In this document: positions 56,280-64,000 of the stretch, one piece after another
Numbering within the stretch: position 1 is the first letter of the stretch
How the letters are laid out: each line of letters opens with the position of its first letter
From: Diphasiastrum complanatum
Taxonomy: Eukaryota > Streptophyta > Lycopodiopsida > Lycopodiales > Lycopodiaceae
Assembly (NCBI GenBank): GCA_029204225.1
Contig: CM055107.1
Location: forward strand, 11,541,068-11,605,067
Length of the DNA stretch: 64,000 bases
Reading direction: 5' to 3'
Position numbers and translations under genes: made by a program
Notes under the pieces: model-generated
What the model saw: the letters and a program-made list of their open reading frames with translations, nothing else
Told to the model about the DNA's origin: nothing
The model's database searches: none

Positions 56280-58829
56280 TGATCCCAAAATTGGTAGGGA
56301 TCCAAATTGTCTGTAGATTCTGGCTCTTCAAAATCTATTGGCTTTCCTTTTGCTTACAGCTTTGTTTCTTGTTCTACATGCTGTCATCAGAGACGGTGGG
56401 TACTTGTTTCAGAGCCCGTATCAGGCAGAGGAGACCGAGGAACGTTTTAGTTTTGTCCTGCCTATTAGAGGACACTCAGGTTTGTCACTCTTGCACTGAA
56501 GCACATGCATAAACGACCACAATCAATCAAGCATGCATGCCAAAACGTTCAACCATAAAATCAGAATCGTTGAACAATGATTGAAATTCTACTCTAATGC
56601 TACAAAAATGAGTTACAATCAGATCCTAAACATTTAACACTTGTATAAATCCACAAAATGAGAAACAAGAATCTATTCTACAACATTTTAGAAGTCCAAG
56701 AATCAAGAAACCAACCAGTCTAAAACTAATAAGTTTAATAATTTAGCTAAATGATAATTACATCATCAAGACTTTCTAATAATATTAAGTGTACCTTACA
56801 TAGTGTAATGTGCTTATGTACGTGTCTAAAAAGAGTAATAATGTATTACACATTTATTACTCCAATTCTTGGAATAATAAATTCAGGTGTGATATTGTGG
56901 CTTTTGAGGTCTCAAGATTCCAACACTCTACAACACCTTGGGTTTTGTTCGATAGCTCAAATAGTTGTATGGGTGTGCCATGGGTATAATGGATTATTAG
57001 TATATTGTGAAAGGTTGGAGAGGTTGGAAATTTATTTTCAATGTTACAGTAGAAAATTCAGTTTTTGAAAATGAGGTTAACCACATATCTTCATATTGTC
57101 ATGAGAAAGAGTGTATTTGCAAAAAACATTGCATGAGAATGTAGATCTTTGAATGAATTACAAATCATTATAAAAAATTGTCATGAGAAAAATTGTATTT
57201 GCAAAAAACATTGCATGAGAATGTAGATCATTATAAAAAATTATTTTGTGTTCTAAAAGCAAGTATAAACGTTATGCTAGCTAGGCAAAATCAACAACAA
57301 TCATGGCATGATTGCAACCTATAAGAACATGAAAGAGCCCTACTATACAACACCAAGGCTCATAAAGCCAAACTAAAACCAATGTTGACATTTGTCGGTT
57401 TGTCCAAAACTTAGTTTATTTTTGTAAACCGTGTCAAATCCTGTATATGTCTTCAAATTGTGTTTAACTTCGTGTGTTTTTGCATACTGCTAGAAAACTT
57501 GGGTATTTCTACAAATTTGACAAGTCTTCATTAAGAACGCTATCTCAATTAATTTTGGACTTTTTAATTTCAATTATTTTGGACTACTTTCTACATATGG
57601 TACCAAAAGACGCAAATAAGAAAAACAATAAAAAATTATCAATTGTTGAAGTGGGTTTTTCTCGAGTTTGAATCTCATTTCAATACAACTATAAGCCAAA
57701 CAAGACAAATTTGATTCTAGAGTCTCAATTTAGTTTCTAAAATTTATTGATGATTTTTTCCAATAGCTATGAGCACCTAATATAATTGTAAATTCAATAT
57801 AAATTTGGTTCTTGAGTATCTTATATATTGAACTTATAATTCAGATGAAGTTAGTATTGTGGTGGATGCTTTTTGGAAATCAAATATAATTATGTCTAAA
57901 ATTAGTGTTGATCCGAATAACATAGACATATGTTTAAAATTTTAAACATTGATATCTAAAAGAAACTTAAACATCACTGAATCATATACTATTAAGCTAT
58001 ATTATAAGAAACTCTCATAGAAGTTTAATCACAATGTGTCAATTGTCACTAAAAGTGGTTCATATTTAATGATCTTGGTCCAAGCCCTACATTAGTCAAG
58101 AGACTATTACAAAAGATGCACAACTTTGGTGCAATTCTAAACAATGTAGAAGTTTAACCTTTGCCACACTTGAAATTAAAAACTATGGGCAAGACATTTG
58201 TGAAGCTAAAAAAAATATACTAGTTTCATGATGATTTGACCTTGACCAGTGGGAATTTGTCTTTTCCATCAATCTAATCAAGGTCGGCTCTGTGCACGTG
58301 AATTAATAGCACAGTATCTTAACGTCCTATCACATTCCCATAATTTCCTAAATCCACTAACGTAAAGCATAGATATTTGATGCCTAGGATTGATTAACCT
58401 AGCCATGATGGTTGTGATTAAGAAGCGGCTAAGGCCTGCCGGTATACACTAGCTAGTTTGGCCTTTTGTAAGTTCTACCGGTGATTAGTATTTTGGTTAA
58501 CCTAGCCACTTTTAATATTCTAAAGGTTGAGAATTAGAAACTATTTCCAACCTTTAGAATTTTTAAAAGCCGTTAAACTTTCTACATCATGATTCCTCAT
58601 GGTCTTACAATACACATGGCATGAAATAGGATTTATTTATAGGGTGACATGCCCACACCCTAGCATAACAAAAAGTTGACTTTCTTCAAAATTGCTAAGT
58701 TGGATTTACAACTGAATTTACAAAAGAAATTATATTAACACATCCTTTGAAGCCAAATTTGGACTTGTTGCATATTCAGAATGAAGTTGGGGAATCTACC
58801 AACACTCACTAATACATTACAAGTCCACG
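56280..58829. other. AT-rich stretch without recognised genes
   Basis: About 2.5 kb. 57105-57140 and 57180-57230 carry a short direct repeat (TCATGAGAAA..GTATTTGCAAAAAACATTGCATGAGAATGTAG-like). A 13-bp perfect inverted repeat lies at 58517-58560. No domain recognised in the short ORFs. Confidence 0.5.
58517..58560. repeat. 13-bp perfect inverted repeat
   Basis: ATTCTAAAGGTTG (58517-58529) and its exact complement (58548-58560) around an 18-base loop. Similarity extends outward imperfectly (CTTTTAAT / TTTTTAAAAG). Could be a hairpin or the centre of a MITE-like element; TTAACCTAGCCA is also directly repeated at 58396 and 58498. Confidence 0.8.
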
Positions 58830-61245
58830 AAATTATGGCTACAAAGATTGTAACCATGACTCTACAACTACAATCGTGAACTCTACTCATCAATATCAGC
58901 TGCACATTCATCAAATAATTTGGACAGCTATTTTTTGATGTGTGCCACTGATGATTACAGAATAAATGTTGATTTTCCACAATATAGCCATGTGTTTTAA
59001 TTGTTTTTTTCACCTTTGATTTTTGTGGATGAACAACTGTATCTACATCCATATATTGTGGTCCGTTGTTGTTCGGAATCCATTCTTTCTCTAAGCAATT
59101 TTTGTACAGCTTCGTGTTGTCAACTTGTCTCTAGTTTCTACGTCGTTGATTAGATTTTGGTTCGTACCATAATGCTTTAAACTCTATGACCAAGCCTTCT
59201 GAGTTTTACTTCACTTCAATAACTTTTGTCACCCAAATAGGTATGAAACCCTCCACAACATCTTCATCTGGAGGCCACATTGCAACAAATTTGTCCAGCA
59301 CAACTTCTCTACATGGGATGAATTCAACCAGAGGTGCATTAGCCTTTCGCCCACAAAACCTCCGTGGTAGTAACTCTACATCCATTTCGACCTCATTGAT
59401 CGAAGTTGATATAGATGAATCGAAAGTGGTTGGCAAGGATTGTGGCCAAAAAGCCTTTTCGCTATACATTGATCCTGACAACATCTTTTGTTTGGAAAGA
59501 TATTCGACATGTTTTGTGGTTTTATGAGAATCTATTGCCCTCTGATCTGGGAGGAGTCTCCATCAATTATAAGACACAAAGACTGCTCAGGACGCGATCT
59601 TGACTCTTCTTTCCAATATGCATACAATTTTCTAGAATAAAAAACATGATGTAGATGACGACCTCTCAATGCAATATAGCAATCACGCATCCTAGCATCA
59701 GGAGTTGTCTCTATTGCATTTTTAAGGTCATCACATATTTTGCATTTGGACATTTTTTGTTTTGTTGGAGTCTTGACATGTCCAGACTTTTGTTTCCACA
59801 TCTTGTAGAGTGTGGACCTTGAAACTTCAGGAATACACATCTCTTTAAGTTGCGTTTTTATAGTTTTGAAGACGTCACATTTATGCATGATGAGTGGGAG
59901 ATGATGTTCGCAAATTACAATGCCATCTTTCGATTTATGTTGCAGATGTGGTTGAGGCAAGACGTGCTTTTCCAAAATCCCACTCATTACAACCAGCCCT
60001 TTTGAAGAATGTCCATATTTCTTGAATGTGCCGGTGTTTCCATGAAACTTGTACACAATGGAATAACATGTCTCAACAATTACTTTCCAAAACGTTCCAT
60101 GGGAGTTTCCCAACAGATTCTGATATGCTTTTATGCATACAACTTTACCATCCAACGTAGGTTTGAAGCGCACTTTGGGTTCCTCCAAAATATCAAACAT
60201 TGCATTTGACATTTCTCGTCTATGAAAAAAATATTTGAATATCTGCAATAAATGATTATGCTTGTTAGCTCCTCGTTTTCTCCACACATCTAGTCGCCAG
60301 TCTTCACATTCTTTGTAGGTAGTTTGTCAAATCTACAACTTTACTTCAACATGGTTGCATCAATGTTTCCCTTATATTTTTTGACGATAAAACATATTCT
60401 GTCTTTTTTGGTGCAACATAAGCAAGCACAAATTTTCTTTTGAAACTTTGAGGAGTTAGATGTTGGACATACTTGAGGTTCTCTTTGTAGATCTTTGAAA
60501 ACTTCATCTACTTGTGACCATCTTGATCTTGTAGGATTGTTTTTCATATTAGCATCATGCAATATATTGCTTGTGTAATCATGTTCATCGAAATTGAATT
60601 CCAAAAAATCAAAAAATTACGTCTGGTGGATGCATTTGCACTTGCCAAAATTGACGAATTTAATGTACGCTTTGTTTGAATGTTGATTTTAGAATGACAT
60701 CTTTTATTTTTGTTGTTATCAACAGCCTCTCCAACATCTTCCACACTTGTAAGAATATCTGAGGTCTATCCTGAGGTAGATATATTATGAGTAACCACAT
60801 CCTCGACATCTGTTAAGATATTTGAACTATACATTGATCTTGACATATTACAATCATGAGAAATATCTTTGATTCTTGTCAAGATATCCGAGTTATAGTT
60901 ACTTGATCTTGTTGTATTGCAATAAGAGGATCTACTTTCGACATCTTCTACACCACTCACATAGTCGGAATTATATACTGATCTTGTTGACGTTTTTTGA
61001 ACCACAGAATGGCCCAACATTTTCTTGATGTTGCTCCTATTTGAACATTTAGAATAATATTTAAAGCACTCACTTAATGGTTCAGTAAATGATCCATGTT
61101 TTCTCTTTTTAGAGTGCAAAGACAGTTTTGACAAACACCAAATCATTGTTTGATTTTGCATGTAAAAAGAGTCTCCATCAGCTGTCATGGCATTCGCAAT
61201 ATTTCCTTCTATTGTAATTGAAGTCAACTTCACGATAACAAACAA
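58830..61245 (-). pseudogene. Decayed gene of an uncharacterised multi-domain family
   Basis: Read 61245 down to 58830. 60766-61245 and, beyond an in-frame TAG, to about 60600: a repeated motif N-S-D-I-L-T-x-V-E-D-V about every 27 codons. 60341-60604: the same frame after a shift, with C-x-C-C-T-K-K-D. 59532-60287: a 251-codon frame with V-V-C-I-K-A-Y, H-G-N-T-G, L-P-Q-P, S-R-S-T-L-Y-K-M-W, K-C-K-I-C and L-C-L-I-I-D-G-D. After another shift 59206-59484 continues. The order H-G-N, L-P, W, C-x2-C, I-D-G resembles a widespread uncharacterised family (perhaps the DUF7869-type proteins, which may be transposon-derived) with I-D-G-x-D-Q. Name uncertain; at least three disruptions, or introns not resolved. 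Confidence 0.5.
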
Positions 61246-61276
61246 GTGTTTTCCATTGGGATAGTCTAATCAAGAA

Positions 61277-61900
61277 ATGTTGAACAAAATTAAATCTATT
61301 CCTACTGAAATCACCAGATCAACAAAACAACATTCAACTAAAGATTGCAAAAACCTACAAAGTGATTATTACAAATATCACTCAACATTTGTAATAAGAA
61401 CTCCTCAGGGAGCCAAGGACAAAGTAGCATCAGATCTGACTAGAATGATGGACCAGTCACTAAGCCCTGCACATCTACCTGATGTTAATTACAAAAGCAA
61501 ACATGGAAGAAGGAAGAATAAAAAATCACATTCATACACAAGTACCCAAACTGAATGCATGAAGATGGAAGACAGAATGAAATGCAAATGGTAGGATCTT
61601 CAATTAACAAAGCAACAACATCTCCTTACAAATCATATGCTATAGACCTTGTGGAGGGGTGAACTTGTGCTTACAAGGGGTAAACCACATTCTATAACCT
61701 TTTGGATTCCACCTCTTGACTTACAAGTGAATTCCATTCTATAATCTTTTGGGTTTCACCTCTTACACATTATTAGGAGACCTCTTTCTTGAAAATACAT
61801 CTCAAGTTTGAGAGGGCCCAAATTACTCGCTCTCGCATGGTTTTCCATCCTATGGGAATTAGCATGGGGCTCACAATATATGCACTTAACATATCACTAG
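61277..61900. other. Stretch with a short duplicated segment
   Basis: A 105-codon plus-strand frame at 61277-61594 has no recognised domain. At 61690-61760 the segment ATTCTATAACCTTTTGGATT is followed about 44 bp later by the near copy ATTCTATAATCTTTTGGGTT. Confidence 0.5.
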
Positions 61901-61929
61901 TAATCCTTGTGCTCTCAGACTCAGCTCTC

Positions 61930-62165
61930 AATGGGCCCTTGCCCCTTGACCCTTAGCTTAGCACTTGGCCCTTAGCCCTTAGCCCTTGGACATTAGCCTT
62001 AGTACTTGGCCCTTAACCCTTAGCTTTTAGCCCTTGGTCCTTATCCCTTAACCCTTAGCCTTTGCCCTTTGGCCCTTAACCCTAGCCCTTAGCTCGTATC
62101 CCTTGACCATTAGCCTTAGCCTTAGCCCTTGGCTCTTAACCTTAGCTCTAGACCCTTAGCAACGC
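61930..62165. repeat. Degenerate CCCTTAG heptamer array
   Basis: Roughly 30 imperfect copies of a 6-8 base unit centred on CCCTTAG/CCCTTGG (for example CCCTTAGCCCTTAGCCCTTGG at 61970-61990). The period and C-rich strand recall a plant telomere repeat (CCCTAAA), but the sequence differs. Confidence 0.8.
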
Positions 62166-62678
<513 letters not shown>

Positions 62679-62759
62679 CGGTAACTGAATTGGTCTTAAT
62701 ATAAGCTATATGATTGTACTACATGAAAAGTACATTTATTTCACACGTGGGAACAAGCT

Positions 62760-64000
<1,241 letters not shown>

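Noticed and set aside
61277-61594. 105-codon plus-strand ORF
   Set aside because: No domain, no homologue in the window, composition like surrounding AT-rich DNA; not called.
61930-62165. True telomere or interstitial plant telomere tract
   Set aside because: The unit is CCCTTAG/CCCTTGG, not CCCTAAA, and it is too degenerate.

Overview
This window looks like nuclear DNA of a land plant with a large, repeat-rich genome. It is dominated by Ty1/copia and Ty3/gypsy LTR retrotransposons with plant-type initiator-Met primer-binding sites (TGGTATCAGAGC), nested insertions, one LINE remnant and very long (CT)n and (TA)n microsatellites. The single convincing host gene is a DCC-family (DUF393) thiol-disulfide oxidoreductase-like gene whose introns are several kb long and full of transposons. 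Multi-kb introns and this element mix would fit a fern or another non-flowering vascular plant; that placement is inference and no marker in the window settles it.

Layout. 1-1971: 5' end (LTR, PBS, leader, start of gag) of a minus-strand copia element A, cut by the window edge. 2714-8279: complete element B of the same family, with target duplication ATTAA, near-identical 647-bp LTRs, PBS, polypurine tract, and one long gag-led ORF in place of gag-pol. 8580-8840: plus-strand gag relic. 9511-15225: broken relative C, whose 5' LTR is split by an internally deleted copia element D (13106-15055, duplication CAAAC); C's other LTR still shows the empty target site. 16853-28196: the DCC-family gene on the minus strand (three exons recovered, exact splice phases). 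Its 4.0-kb intron holds an old copia relic E, its 6.7-kb intron a 3'-truncated copia element F. 31121-35353: plus-strand copia element G (duplication GGTCC). 36430-38290: decayed minus-strand LINE. 39240-40090: duplicated GC-rich/T-tract unit with 30-bp tandem repeats. 40432-49040: plus-strand gypsy (LTR, leader, gag, protease) split by an antisense gypsy gag-pol (41548-47010). 50194-50451: 258-bp (CT)n. 50908-55396: copia element H with reverse transcriptase mostly deleted. 55400-56170: copia RNase H scrap plus LTR and PBS. 58830-61245: decayed gene of an uncharacterised family, with internal repeats. 61930-62165: degenerate CCCTTAG heptamer array. 62580-62889: (TA)n and (CA)n/(TG)n. The right end is T-tract-rich and AT-rich without a recognisable gene.

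The most unusual object is the A/B/C family. Element B has everything needed in cis for mobilisation (LTRs, PBS, polypurine tract, recent target duplication) but encodes no integrase and no working polymerase. It carries a single frame of about 1,024 codons: Gag (UBN2 type plus CCHC knuckle) fused to a long extension. Part of the extension resembles copia reverse transcriptase stripped of its catalytic aspartates. Relative C carries the same extension downstream of a recognisable protease, which suggests how the fusion arose. Elements A, B and C share a palindromic G-box-like motif in the LTR.
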